Positions 9,036 to 18,986 of a stretch of DNA of 64,000 nucleotides are shown in pieces. A program made the translations under genes and the position numbers. This stretch comes from Kordiimonas aquimaris (GTDB lineage Bacteria; Pseudomonadota; Alphaproteobacteria; Sphingomonadales; Kordiimonadaceae), in the NCBI RefSeq assembly GCF_025574485.1, contig NZ_JAOBPO010000002.1, positions 374,501 to 438,500 of the forward strand. The letters are read 5' to 3'. Positions within the stretch are counted from its first letter, which is position 1. Each line of letters begins with the position of its first letter. The notes under the pieces are model-generated. The model made no database searches. It was given only the letters and a program-made list of their open reading frames with translations, and was not told the DNA's origin.

Positions 9036-11029
9036 CTTTGCAACCTGACATATCGCTGGGGGTTGTGATACCAGCCTTTGGACATCCCAAGTTTTTAGCG
9101 GAAGCTATTGTTAGCGCCTGTGAACAGGAAACGGAACACTCTGTTCATGTTGTTGTGGTGGACGATGGGTGCCGTTTTCAAGAAACCGCAGATACAGTGC
9201 GTGCCCTGATGAATACCTACCCCGGTAAGCTTTTTTACGTAAGGCAGGAAAATACACGTTTGCCAGGTGCTCGTAACACAGGCATCCGCTTTTTGTTGAA
9301 TCTTGAGCCTGAAATGGACGCTATTTTCTTTCTGGATGCGGACAATCGTCTGTCGCCTGCAAGTCTGCATATGTTTTGGCAAACGCTGGTCAAAAAACCA
9401 GATAAGGCGTGGGCTTATCCTGATATAAATTTCTTTGGTTTAACGGCTGCGCAGGAAGGCTTCGAAACACGAGAAACAGCGCGTGAATACAGCAAGTTAA
9501 AGCATCTTGTGAGCAACATATCAGAGGCTGGGTCAATGGTGCGCACCAGCGTTTTTCACGCAGGTGTTTTCTTTGACGAAACCATGACGTCTGGCTTTGA
9601 GGACTGGGAGTTTTGGCTGGCAGCACTGGATGCCGGGTTTGAAGGGGTGCATACGCCGCATGCGGGATTTATGTATCGTGTGCGCCCTGAAAGCATGCTG
9701 TCAGAATCGCAGCGTGAAGTTGATGGCCTTGTTCAAAAAATACGCACCAAACACAAAAAGCTTTATGCGCCGGCCAATATTTTACGTTGGGAACACGAAG
9801 AAGCACCTGTTTTTGCGGTATATGTTACTGATGATGATAGCATACTCCTGACAAGCGACCTTGCTGCTGATGGAGAGGTGTTATCGCTTCCGGATTTTAA
9901 AAGACGCTTTCATGAATGGGCGGCTAGTTACCATGAGCACTTTTTCCCGACCCATTTGATGGTAATGCCCGCAACCGTGCTTGCGCTCTTGAAACAACAA
10001 CATGCCTTTCTTCGTTGGTTTATGTGGAATATGCGTGAGTGCGAGAATATCAAGCAGTGTGTAAGCCTTCGCTCATCAACGGATATTGATCTGGATTTTC
10101 TCGCGTTCGGGCACGAAGACCTTGATGCAATTGCAGATATTTTCTGTGTGCAAACATCGCTTTTGTGGGAACGCGCATACGGCCAAAGCCCAGATAAGCG
10201 TATGGAACGTTCGCCGTATTGGGCAACACTATCACTGCCATTTCAGGATGATGAATTATCAGGTGCACAAAATTCCCGTTTAGATGCGTCGCTTGAAGCT
10301 GTTTTTGAGGAACTAGCTGACCAGTTGCTGCCAATACCTGAACGTGCCACTCATACATCTAAGCTGTTTTCTGGCCCTCATGTACAAACTGTTAGGGAAA
10401 TATTGGTTCCCGAGATATGTGCAGTAGATGGTCGCCAGCCTTTTCCTGCTGGAACATGCGCAGAGCGAACGCTGGTTGTGGTAAATGCAAAGCTCCTTGC
10501 CAGCTTTAATGCCCATAAAAAAGTGATGGATATATTGAGATCATTGCACGGCGATCCTCATGAAATAATTCTGCTGATTGAAGACATGGATAACACCTCG
10601 TTAGCACATGATGTCAGAACACAATTGTCGAATTTAGTGTCTGCTATCGTGCCGCTTTCAGTGCCGAAAAATGACTTGGGCTATGCGATGTATCTCGGCG
10701 GTCAATTTGAGAAAAAACTGGGAACTGATAACTTCAATGATGCAACCATTGTTGCCCGCACATGCAACAAAATCATATCTTTGGGCGTGACATCTGGCAT
10801 CGAAATATTTGGTGATGCACGACGCTATGGCACCAAAGGTTATGTGCTGTTAGAGCCTGAATTTGATTGTGATAAGTCGCATGATATCCACAAGCTTATG
10901 GCCTATGAACATGCGGTAGTTGCGGTTGTTTCAGAAAGTATGACACAGCGTAACCGTTTGGTTTCATACGGTTTTCCAAATGAGAAATTCGACGGCATGG
11001 CAGTTCTTCATGAAGGTGACGTATCATGA
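9032..11029 (+). CDS. Glycosyltransferase family 2 protein with C-terminal GT-B-like remnant
   Basis: Residues about 8-240 form a GT-A domain of family 2: VVIPAFGHP at the start, VVVDDG (41-46), ARNTGI (80-85) and the metal-binding DAD at 102-104 (FFLDADN). It would transfer a nucleotide-activated sugar to a growing glycan in the cytoplasm. The C-terminal part (about 430-665) ends in VVAVVSESMTQRNRL...GFPNEKF, which looks like the end of the first Rossmann half of a GT4 enzyme; the second half is absent. It overlaps its neighbours by ATGA on both sides, forming a translationally coupled trio with the repeat protein and the sulfotransferase. Substrate unknown. Confidence 0.87.
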   Translation: MTLQPDISLGVVIPAFGHPKFLAEAIVSACEQETEHSVHVVVVDDGCRFQETADTVRALMNTYPGKLFYVRQENTRLPGARNTGIRFLLNLEPEMDAIFFLDADNRLSPASLHMFWQTLVKKPDKAWAYPDINFFGLTAAQEGFETRETAREYSKLKHLVSNISEAGSMVRTSVFHAGVFFDETMTSGFEDWEFWLAALDAGFEGVHTPHAGFMYRVRPESMLSESQREVDGLVQKIRTKHKKLYAPANILRWEHEEAPVFAVYVTDDDSILLTSDLAADGEVLSLPDFKRRFHEWAASYHEHFFPTHLMVMPATVLALLKQQHAFLRWFMWNMRECENIKQCVSLRSSTDIDLDFLAFGHEDLDAIADIFCVQTSLLWERAYGQSPDKRMERSPYWATLSLPFQDDELSGAQNSRLDASLEAVFEELADQLLPIPERATHTSKLFSGPHVQTVREILVPEICAVDGRQPFPAGTCAERTLVVVNAKLLASFNAHKKVMDILRSLHGDPHEIILLIEDMDNTSLAHDVRTQLSNLVSAIVPLSVPKNDLGYAMYLGGQFEKKLGTDNFNDATIVARTCNKIISLGVTSGIEIFGDARRYGTKGYVLLEPEFDCDKSHDIHKLMAYEHAVVAVVSESMTQRNRLVSYGFPNEKFDGMAVLHEGDVS

Positions 11030-11706
11030 GCAAGAATGCCGTTAACCGAAGTTATGTTTTCATTGTTACCTATGGGCGTTCTGGTTCCACGACCTTGCAA
11101 ACGTTGCTGCAATCCATTCCCGGATATCACATTACTGGCGAGAACTTTAACTGCCTGTCAGCGCTCTATAGTGCCGTTCAGCTTGCAACAACAGCACGTT
11201 TTCAGCACGGGAAAAATGATCATGATGCGATTGATCCGTGGTTTGGTGCTAACCATATTGATCCGGATCAGTTTGGTGCCAGACTTGTCCGTGCTTTTGA
11301 AGACGAAATTATGCGCCCACCTGCGGATGCACGTGTTGCAGGTTTCAAAGAGATACGGTTTCATGAAGTGGGTGCCGAAAACTTTGAGAGCTTTCTAAAC
11401 TTTATGCATCAGCATTTTTCGCCGTGTAAGTTCGTGTTCAACACGCGCGGATGGCGTGAAATTGTGCGCTCTGGTTGGTGGCAAAACCAGCGACCTGAAC
11501 GCGTTGAAGAGATCATTCGTGGTGCTGATCAAATGTACCATGACTATCTGACAAAATATCCTGAACGCGGCATATTATTATGCCATGAACAAACACGTGA
11601 AGACCCTGCTGCGTTTCAGCCGTTGTTTGAATTTTTAGGTGAAGATTTTGACCTGAAGAAAGTAAGCGAAATTGCTGGCCGCCGCCTTGGGCACTCTGGC
11701 GTTTAG
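11026..11706 (+). CDS. Sulfotransferase-family protein
   Basis: 226 aa. The N-terminal P-loop-like motif YGRSGST (residues 16-22) is the 5'-phosphosulfate-binding loop of PAPS-dependent sulfotransferases. A second motif in FNTRGWREIVRSGWW (about 137-151) fits the 3'-phosphate-binding Arg/Ser region. It would transfer sulfate from PAPS to a hydroxyl, here most likely on the surface glycan or a glycolipid, given that it is coupled (ATGA) to a glycosyltransferase. No membrane segment is visible, so it probably acts in the cytoplasm before export. It converges on the 977-residue glycosyltransferase with a 13-bp gap. The family assignment is good; the acceptor is inferred only from context. Confidence 0.85.
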   Translation: MSKNAVNRSYVFIVTYGRSGSTTLQTLLQSIPGYHITGENFNCLSALYSAVQLATTARFQHGKNDHDAIDPWFGANHIDPDQFGARLVRAFEDEIMRPPADARVAGFKEIRFHEVGAENFESFLNFMHQHFSPCKFVFNTRGWREIVRSGWWQNQRPERVEEIIRGADQMYHDYLTKYPERGILLCHEQTREDPAAFQPLFEFLGEDFDLKKVSEIAGRRLGHSGV

Positions 11707-11719
11707 TCTAGTGGTTAAT

Positions 11720-14653
11720 CTAAAACATCTCGCTGGTGTCGCAGGCCGCACCTGCCAGGTAACCTTTTAGTCGCGCTTCATTAAGTGAAAGCCTGATCGC
11801 TAAATCTTCTTCGGCAACACCGTTTTCCTTGGCCCAGTCTGTATCCGCGCGGTTCACATCTGCAATTGTTTGAGCAAGTGTGTCTTCGTCCTTGATAAGG
11901 ATATATCCAAAGAAATGTTTGAAGAATGCACTTTCTGTTTTGCAGCGTTCAAAGGTTTCTTCTGTGTCATAATCATGAGAATGGAACACGGTTGCTTGCG
12001 GTGCGTATGCTTTGGTGTATCCCGCTTTGATGATGTCGTCAGCCCATAGCTGGTCTTCACCGAATGCAGTTTTTCTGTATGGAATTTTCTCCCATACGCT
12101 TCGGCGCATGCAGCTGTTGTTGTCGCTGTAGAAATGCAACATTTGACGCCATTGTTCATCACCGCTGTCATAACGTTTTTGATCAGTTGCGGCGCCAACA
12201 TAAAGCTGTTGATGCATAAATTGTTCGAAATGTGCGTTAAGGTCACGCTTAGTAAAAGGTGAGGCTTGATTGTAAGCTAGGTGCTTGCCAAAAGCACCAG
12301 CGGCATCTGGCCTGCGTTCAACCGCTGTTACCAGATTATGTAGCCAGCGATCATTAAATGGCAGTGCATCGTGGGTCAGGAACGCAATAAATTCACCGCT
12401 TGTCAGCGACACACCGAGGTTGCGCGTCTCGCCGTGATCAAATGTTTTACTATCAATTTGATGAAGCTTCACAGAGGGGATAGCACACACGATATCCAGC
12501 GTTTCATCGGTGGAACCGCTATCGATCACTAACACTTCGAAGGGCCATGGGCATTTTTGTGCGAGAACGGCATCAAGCACAGCTTTGAAACCGACCCCAG
12601 CGTTATAGGTCGGTATAACGACAGAGGCTTTGAATGTGCTAGTATCTTCGGCTTCACGTTTGCGCGGTGTAGCGTGCTCGTTCAGGCTTTCAACCAGTGC
12701 TTCTTCAACGAGACGTGCGGAGTTTGCCCATGAAAAACCTTTCACCCATTCTGCCGCAGCAGTAGCTTGATTTGCGCGCAGCTCGGCTGAGCCAAGCAGC
12801 TCCGCGATTGCATTAGCAATATGGTCCGGATGGGGTTTGGCAAACGTAACCGTATCTTCAGGGAAGATCGCGCGTGTGCTTTCACCGTCCAATTCTACAA
12901 TCGGTAAACCACTTGCCATCATTTCTTGCGGCACTAAAGAATAATTAGTGGCAGAAAACACAAGGCCGATATCGGCGCTATTGAATATGGCAGCTAGCTC
13001 TTGAGAGCTTGCCACACCGTGGTCAATAAATTCAAACGGTGCAGATGAAAACGACAATGGTGCACCGAAGAAATCAACAGCAAAGGTATGCCCATTATTT
13101 GCTAGAGTTTCGAGTGCGAGAAACGCAAGCTCTACGGCGCGGCGTTCTGTGAAATGGCGCGCATACACGGCGATACGAGGCACCTTATTGTCCCGGTTAG
13201 CATTCTCCGTGTTGTAGATACGTGTGTCAGCAGCGAGCCAGAAGTGGCGCGCCCAGCGATCAAATTTTTCTGTCATTAATTGAGAAAGCCAGGGGCCGGC
13301 ACATATACAGTCCAGGTCTTCGTGGTAGGTTTGTTCTGCAACAAGATAATTTGCGCCCATGGCATGAAAGCTGGGCTCATAGTCCTGCACGAAGTAAAAT
13401 CTGCGATGAACGCCAGCAACAGCAAGTGCAGGCGCAACAGTCCAGCAGTCTGTTGCTATCACAGCGTCGCCTTGAATATCTTTGAAGCTGTCGTCTATGA
13501 AGCGCACGTCGCCTGCAAAATGCTGGAAATGTTTGAGGATGGTTTCATAAGCTTCATTCGGCGTTTTATGTAGGCTCGGATTGTTGATCCATATCGTTTG
13601 CCGGTGACCTGCCACCTCAAGAAAGTGGATCATACGGAAAATAGTCATATGACCGCCGCCGCCAGCGGTAAAGTCAGGAATAATCCAGTGAATGTTCAGA
13701 TGTTCAGGGTCAAAGTCAGATGAAACCGGTGACAGCTTAACGGACTGAAACTTTGAAATGGTGCGCATGTTAGGCGAGACGGGCAGCTTGCTGCCAGCAA
13801 CCACTTTGCCGATGTTGCCTTGCATGTCGCGCGGTGGTTTTTCGCCGCGTGTTATGCCGTCATTTAAATAATGCAGCAAAGGGTCTGCATCTTTGTCAGC
13901 CAGTTCGGCATGTTGTTCGCGGTATTTTTGAACACTGAAAGTTTTTGACGGATCATTACCAAGCGCAACACCTTGCGTGATGTAATGCACAAGTGGGTTA
14001 GCACCCTTTAGTTGCTCAAAGTATGTATCTTTATACCATTTGGTATCGAAGGCCGGATTTGGCTTTCTGTTTTCGCGCCAGCCATGACGCACAAAATGAT
14101 AAAGTGGCTCCATGCTGGTTTGCCACAAGTCTGCATATTGGCTTTTGTACCAGTCACCTTTAAACAGGCCACTTTGGTTAATGATCACCATATCGTTTAC
14201 GAGTGTGGCTTTGTCTTCAGCCTCCAGCGCAACAGCAAATGGCACACGGCCAACATATTGCCCTTGCGATAGATAATGCAGCAAGGGATCAGAATTTACA
14301 GCACATGTATCGCTATAATGCACGCGGTATAGTTTCAATGAAAATTGCGGTGATGGGTTGCGCCCATTCATCCAGCCACGTGCTGCATAATGTAATAATG
14401 CGGGTTCATTGCTTTTGGCAGCACCCGGTGCGACACGGCGATAATAGTTGGGCTCAAAATACGGGTTTGGTAATCGACCGGCTTTATCGCCGTATTTGAT
14501 ATAATGCTCAAGTGGATCCATGCCTGCATGGACGACATCGGGATATTTGCTCTTGTACCATTCTGGTAAAAACAGCCCCGTGTCCATTACTGCTCTGCGA
14601 AGGCGTTTTTCAGCACCCGGTGCAGCTTTGGCAATGTTCTTGAGCTTTTTCAT
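11720..14653 (-). CDS. Bimodular rhamnosyltransferase-like protein with N-terminal repeats
   Basis: 977 aa in three parts. Residues about 20-280 contain about six ~50-residue repeats with a core of PLxHYxxxGxxxGRxPxPxF, common at the N-terminus of large polysaccharide glycosyltransferases. Residues about 320-645 resemble the GT4-type rhamnosyltransferase WsaF (WIIPDFTAGGGGH, YFVQDYEP, NYSLVPQEMMASGLP). Residues about 674-940 are a GT2 domain of the RfbF rhamnosyltransferase kind (SVVIPTYNAG, VIDSGSTDET, FDHGETRNLG, FLTHDALP). It probably adds two successive sugars, plausibly rhamnose, because the dTDP-rhamnose genes lie upstream in the same direction. It is the last gene of the reverse-strand group. 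Specificity is inferred from context and resemblance. Confidence 0.88.
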   Translation of the reverse strand: MKKLKNIAKAAPGAEKRLRRAVMDTGLFLPEWYKSKYPDVVHAGMDPLEHYIKYGDKAGRLPNPYFEPNYYRRVAPGAAKSNEPALLHYAARGWMNGRNPSPQFSLKLYRVHYSDTCAVNSDPLLHYLSQGQYVGRVPFAVALEAEDKATLVNDMVIINQSGLFKGDWYKSQYADLWQTSMEPLYHFVRHGWRENRKPNPAFDTKWYKDTYFEQLKGANPLVHYITQGVALGNDPSKTFSVQKYREQHAELADKDADPLLHYLNDGITRGEKPPRDMQGNIGKVVAGSKLPVSPNMRTISKFQSVKLSPVSSDFDPEHLNIHWIIPDFTAGGGGHMTIFRMIHFLEVAGHRQTIWINNPSLHKTPNEAYETILKHFQHFAGDVRFIDDSFKDIQGDAVIATDCWTVAPALAVAGVHRRFYFVQDYEPSFHAMGANYLVAEQTYHEDLDCICAGPWLSQLMTEKFDRWARHFWLAADTRIYNTENANRDNKVPRIAVYARHFTERRAVELAFLALETLANNGHTFAVDFFGAPLSFSSAPFEFIDHGVASSQELAAIFNSADIGLVFSATNYSLVPQEMMASGLPIVELDGESTRAIFPEDTVTFAKPHPDHIANAIAELLGSAELRANQATAAAEWVKGFSWANSARLVEEALVESLNEHATPRKREAEDTSTFKASVVIPTYNAGVGFKAVLDAVLAQKCPWPFEVLVIDSGSTDETLDIVCAIPSVKLHQIDSKTFDHGETRNLGVSLTSGEFIAFLTHDALPFNDRWLHNLVTAVERRPDAAGAFGKHLAYNQASPFTKRDLNAHFEQFMHQQLYVGAATDQKRYDSGDEQWRQMLHFYSDNNSCMRRSVWEKIPYRKTAFGEDQLWADDIIKAGYTKAYAPQATVFHSHDYDTEETFERCKTESAFFKHFFGYILIKDEDTLAQTIADVNRADTDWAKENGVAEEDLAIRLSLNEARLKGYLAGAACDTSEMF

Positions 14654-14776
14654 GGTTACAAATATCTGCTTTAGTGTGCTTGTTTGTTGTGATCTTTAGA
14701 TTGCCAGCATGCGTCATTCTTATATGGATCAGCGCTGTCAATCGCAAGAGGCACCGTTTACTTTATATTATCTGAT

Positions 14777-17119
14777 TTACTGGTTGCGTTTTGGTGTGCG
14801 CAGCAATGTAAAAGGTTTACCTTCAGTGTCGTTAAAAACAGCAGGGTACCATGGATCATCAGGAATGGTGGCTTGCCACTTTGTTCGCAGTGTTTCGTGC
14901 TCCGCTTTGGCACGCGCCGCTTTTTCCGTTGAAACACCGTCATACCCACGTGTTTTAGACTCCAGATGATAGAAGGTTATTAGCGGACTGTAGATACATT
15001 GGTGTCCTGCGGCATTCATTGTGAGGCAAAAATCAATATCGTTGAAGGTAACAGCGAACTTTTCGCCGTCGTACCCACCAACGGCGTCAAAGTTTTCTTT
15101 TGTGCAAGCAAGGAATGCACCTGTCACGGCACTACAGCGCCGTGTCAGTTTGTTGCGGTTTGCATAACCAGTATCAGTTGAGGTTTCGCCTGCACCTTCG
15201 TGTACAGCCAAACCGTTGTTCTCCAGGATTACGCCTGCATGTTGAATGGTATCATCTTCATACAGAAGCTTGGCACCAACAATGCCGGTGCCATCCATCT
15301 CAAGTAGGCTGCGCAGGCTGCTGTCCCAGCCCTTGTCTATTGCAAGGGTGTCGTTGTTTAAAAACAATAAGTAATCGGCATCTGTTTGTGCTGCGGCGTT
15401 GTTGTTTATGCTAGCCCAGTTAAAAGGTTGCGTGTCTTCAACAACCCTTATGGTTGGTGCCATTTTGCTGGCGTTTTGTTCTATTTCTGCAAACCATTGC
15501 TTGGTCTCACTTGCCTCACTGTTGTTATCAACAATGATAATTTCAGTATCAACCGTGTGTGCCAGTGTGTTCAGCAAGCTTTCAACGCAAGGTTTAAGCA
15601 GCTCTAAAGCATCTTTGGTTGGAATGATGATGGCTAGTTTATTACCCGCTAAAGGCGCCTTTAGCGGAAGTGGGTTTATTATGTCTTCCGGTGCTGTTGC
15701 ATGTGACCAGATCGGCGCATCAATGACGGCAAACCCTTTGTCACCAAATGTGTCGTACACTTTTTGCCATAATGTTGCTGGTTTGATGGTTTCGTCGCCC
15801 AGTGCACCGGGTTTGACGGCGAATGCATGAGCGTATGCAGGGTTTTGCGCTAAAAGTAATGGGTCAAATTGCCAGATAAAATGAGGATTACTATGTGTAC
15901 CCTCAGCATCTATCACATCAGAGCTTGCGCGAATAATCATCGCATCAGGGTGGGCATTTGATGTGGCAGCAAACCACGCAAGCGCATTTGGGTCGAGTAT
16001 ATCACCTGCCGTGAGTGTGATCAGTAAATCAAAGCTTGTAGGGTTTTTTGGAGCAGCGTTAAGCACAGTAAATTTTTTATGGCTTTGTGCAGTAAGGCTG
16101 GCACGGATCTGATTTGCGGTATTCGGGTCATTGTCTTCAATGATGATACCAATATTTACATCATGGTTTTGTGTGCGGGCAGGGGGCATGCCAACTGAAT
16201 AGATCTGTTGGTAAAGATCATATTGGTCAAGTGAGAATGTTGATAATTGCTCCAGCGCAGGCAACCGATTTCTTAATGCATTAAGAGCCGGCAAAATCTC
16301 TGTGTTGTCACTGGTTTGAGCCGCATTTTGCAGTTCTTCAACAATATGAGCCGTTCGGGCCAGCAATGCCGCGCCGTATTGCGGTTTGAGGCATATCTCT
16401 TTTGGTGGACAAACCAGCGTGCCTGTGTGGTGGTCAAACACATGCAGAACAGCGTCTTTCAGGTTGTCCATTGCTTCAGCGATATCAAGCGTATGCTCAA
16501 AGGCAACCAGACCGCTAGATGATGTATGTTCACCAACTTCACGGTTTATCTGATCTGCCAGTGCACAGCCTGCTGCAATACCGTTTATGTAGAAATCCAG
16601 TTTTAGCGGAGTACTGTCGCCGTTACGCAATGCTATTCCGCGCACCTGCGGCCCTGTTGTTTGGTGCACTGCGCCTATAAAAGTACTTTCACTGTTACTT
16701 GTGAAACGCTCTAGCTGATCTTGCAGAAACTGAAGCCGGTCGGGACTGTGTTCGGATAAAAAAGCCTTTTGAACACGACGATTAGAGAGTGCCAACTGCA
16801 GGCAGTCTGGCCAGCGCTTGGCGGCTTTGCCCATTTGGTTGATACCGAAATGATGAGCAAGGCCTGATGAGATGACACGTGTTTGCTCGTCGCTTAATGC
16901 AGTGCACATCGTGCCTTTATTAAGCGCAAATACATCAAACAATGTTTGTCCGAAAGGGCGGCTGGCAAACAGGCGTTTCGTTGCCCCAAACACGCTCATG
17001 TCCGTATATACGTCGCACTCTGCGTCCATGTATGGTTCGCGGCCAAGGCAAAGCAAGATCAGGAACCGAGCATCGGTGCCAGAGCATTGTTGTTTTTTCT
17101 TGCGAAACCAGAAGGCCAT
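14777..17119 (-). CDS. Large glycosyltransferase family 2 protein
   Basis: 780 aa. The C-terminal domain (about 490-755) is a clear GT2 enzyme: AIIIPTKDALELL, IIVDNNSE, the acidic metal-binding LFLNNDTL, and the acceptor-side FNDIDFCL. A middle segment (about 325-450; IGIIIEDNDPNT, LLITLTAGDIL) looks like a second, degenerate GT2 fold lacking a clean DxD. The N-terminal ~300 residues are unrecognised, helical near the start. It lies between rmlA (18 bp) and the bimodular rhamnosyltransferase (123 bp), in the same direction, so it is probably co-transcribed with rmlCBDA and builds the same rhamnose-containing glycan. Confidence 0.88.
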   Translation of the reverse strand: MAFWFRKKKQQCSGTDARFLILLCLGREPYMDAECDVYTDMSVFGATKRLFASRPFGQTLFDVFALNKGTMCTALSDEQTRVISSGLAHHFGINQMGKAAKRWPDCLQLALSNRRVQKAFLSEHSPDRLQFLQDQLERFTSNSESTFIGAVHQTTGPQVRGIALRNGDSTPLKLDFYINGIAAGCALADQINREVGEHTSSSGLVAFEHTLDIAEAMDNLKDAVLHVFDHHTGTLVCPPKEICLKPQYGAALLARTAHIVEELQNAAQTSDNTEILPALNALRNRLPALEQLSTFSLDQYDLYQQIYSVGMPPARTQNHDVNIGIIIEDNDPNTANQIRASLTAQSHKKFTVLNAAPKNPTSFDLLITLTAGDILDPNALAWFAATSNAHPDAMIIRASSDVIDAEGTHSNPHFIWQFDPLLLAQNPAYAHAFAVKPGALGDETIKPATLWQKVYDTFGDKGFAVIDAPIWSHATAPEDIINPLPLKAPLAGNKLAIIIPTKDALELLKPCVESLLNTLAHTVDTEIIIVDNNSEASETKQWFAEIEQNASKMAPTIRVVEDTQPFNWASINNNAAAQTDADYLLFLNNDTLAIDKGWDSSLRSLLEMDGTGIVGAKLLYEDDTIQHAGVILENNGLAVHEGAGETSTDTGYANRNKLTRRCSAVTGAFLACTKENFDAVGGYDGEKFAVTFNDIDFCLTMNAAGHQCIYSPLITFYHLESKTRGYDGVSTEKAARAKAEHETLRTKWQATIPDDPWYPAVFNDTEGKPFTLLRTPKRNQ

Positions 17120-17137
17120 TGAATGGTAAGCGGCAGA

Positions 17138-18016
17138 TTAACTGCCGCTGTCTCCGTATTTCAGTACAGATGTCAGGTATTCGCCGTAGCTGTTTTTGTA
17201 GCTGTCAGCCATTGCAGCAAGTGCATCTGCTGTGATGTATCCAGATCGCCATGCAACCTCTTCAGGGCATGCAATTTTAACGGCTTGTCGCGCTTCAACC
17301 GTTTGTACAAACTGGCTTGCCTGCAACAAGCTGTCTACTGTTCCAGTGTCAAGCCATGCGGTGCCGCGCAGTAACTTGATCACATTCAATGTGCCGCGCT
17401 GCAGATACACATCATTCACTGTTGTAATTTCAAGCTCGCCGCGCGCAGATGGTTTAATCGATTTTGCGATATCGACAACGTCACGGTCATAGAAATATAA
17501 GCCTGTTACAGCCAGATTACTTTTGGGTTCCGTGGGTTTCTCTTCGATCGAAATTGCACGGCCTTGCTTGTCCATTTCTACAACACCGAAATCAGTTGGG
17601 TTGCCAACGGGATAAGCGAATACATAGGCACCGTCTGTCACATTACCTGCTTGTTGCAGATACTGCGTGAAACCAGCGGCATAGAAAATATTATCGCCAA
17701 GTGCCAGCGCACAGGGTTCGCCCGCAATAAATTGCTCCCCGATCAGGAAGGCTTGCGCTAATCCACCAGGTTCGGGCTGTTCTGCATACTGAAGCTCAAT
17801 TCCCCACTGCGATCCGTCACCCAGAAGGTCTTGATAAAGCGGCAGGTGGTGCGGGGAGCTGATGATTAGAATTTCACGAATACCTGCCAACATTAAGGTG
17901 GTAAGCGGGTAGTATATCATCGGCTTATCATACACCGGTAATAACTGTTTCGAGATAGATTTGGTAATAGGGTAAAGCCGCGTGCCAAGTCCGCCTGCTA
18001 GAATAATGCCTTTCAT
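17138..18016 (-). CDS. rmlA: Glucose-1-phosphate thymidylyltransferase
   Basis: 292 aa, full length. It makes dTDP-glucose from dTTP and glucose 1-phosphate, the first step to dTDP-L-rhamnose. The nucleotide-binding signature [11 protein letters not shown] (8-18), the [10 protein letters not shown] segment and [11 protein letters not shown] near the middle are typical. It follows rmlD by 55 bp, so the operon order is rmlC-rmlB-rmlD-rmlA, with glycosyltransferases downstream. Confidence 0.97.
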   Translation of the reverse strand: MKGIILAGGLGTRLYPITKSISKQLLPVYDKPMIYYPLTTLMLAGIREILIISSPHHLPLYQDLLGDGSQWGIELQYAEQPEPGGLAQAFLIGEQFIAGEPCALALGDNIFYAAGFTQYLQQAGNVTDGAYVFAYPVGNPTDFGVVEMDKQGRAISIEEKPTEPKSNLAVTGLYFYDRDVVDIAKSIKPSARGELEITTVNDVYLQRGTLNVIKLLRGTAWLDTGTVDSLLQASQFVQTVEARQAVKIACPEEVAWRSGYITADALAAMADSYKNSYGEYLTSVLKYGDSGS

Positions 18017-18071
18017 GAAAGTTCCCGTCCGTATGCTTTGTTGAATTTTGTTCAGTATTCTTTGTGGCAGA

Positions 18072-18986
18072 TTAGCCTAGCTGGTTCATTTCTGAAAGTC
18101 GTTTGACACATATTGCTGTGCTGGTTTTCCAGTCAGGTAACTTTACCGAGAAAGTTGCTTCCAGCTTGCTGCAGTCCAGCCTTGAATTTGCAGGCCTCTC
18201 GGCCGGCGTTGGATAGTCTGCAGTTGTAATGGCGTTAACCACTGGTTTTGCCAGACCTATAGCAGATATTGTGTCAAAAATAGCCACTGCAAAACCATGC
18301 CAACTTGTGCTGCCTGTGCCTGTCATATGGTATATGCCGCCAAGCGATGATGGATCATCCAGGCTTTGTATCATTTGCAATATATCAAGAACTGCGGTGG
18401 CGATATCCGGCGCATAGGTTGGGTTGCCGATTTGGTCTGCAACGACGCCGAGACTTTCACGGCTTGCAAGCGATAGCATGGTTTTAAGAAAATTCTTGCC
18501 AAAAGGACTGTATACCCAAGCGGTGCGCAGAATAACGGCGTTTGGATTTGCAGCCATAACAAGCCGTTCGCCTTCAAGCTTGGACCGGCCGTAAGCACCT
18601 GTTGGTTCTGTCACATCGTCTTCATTATAAGGCGCTATTTTCAAGCCATCAAAAACATAGTCGGTTGATATGTGGATGAACGGAATATCAAGCTTGTATG
18701 CGATGGCAGCCAGAGCTTCTGCGCCAGCCGCGTTTATTGCAAAGGCAAGCTCTTCTTCGTTTTCAGCGTTATCAACAGCCGTGTATGCGGCGGCATTAAC
18801 GATAGCGGCGGGGTTTTGCTCTGCAATAAGACCTGTCAGTGCGGCTGTCTTACTAAGATCAAATTCAGGCCGACCATGTGTTTCAAGCGGCAAGTTGCGT
18901 GCTTTAGCGGCTTCTTTCAGTGAAAGTGCAACTTGACCATTGTTACCGGCCACAAAGATTGCTGATTTTTGGTTGCTACCATTCAA
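18072..18986 (-). CDS. rmlD: dTDP-4-dehydrorhamnose reductase
   Basis: This is the final step of dTDP-L-rhamnose synthesis, NAD(P)H reduction of the 4-keto sugar. I placed the start at TTG 18986, whose last base and the following A overlap the rmlB stop (TTGA), giving 304 aa, normal for the family; the open frame extends ~75 bases upstream inside rmlB, but that extension looks unnatural. The Rossmann motif reads VAGNNGQVA (third Gly replaced by Ala), NAAAYTAVD and [10 protein letters not shown] follow, and the catalytic YGRSK has Tyr and Lys intact. Confidence 0.95.
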   Translation of the reverse strand: MNGSNQKSAIFVAGNNGQVALSLKEAAKARNLPLETHGRPEFDLSKTAALTGLIAEQNPAAIVNAAAYTAVDNAENEEELAFAINAAGAEALAAIAYKLDIPFIHISTDYVFDGLKIAPYNEDDVTEPTGAYGRSKLEGERLVMAANPNAVILRTAWVYSPFGKNFLKTMLSLASRESLGVVADQIGNPTYAPDIATAVLDILQMIQSLDDPSSLGGIYHMTGTGSTSWHGFAVAIFDTISAIGLAKPVVNAITTADYPTPAERPANSRLDCSKLEATFSVKLPDWKTSTAICVKRLSEMNQLG

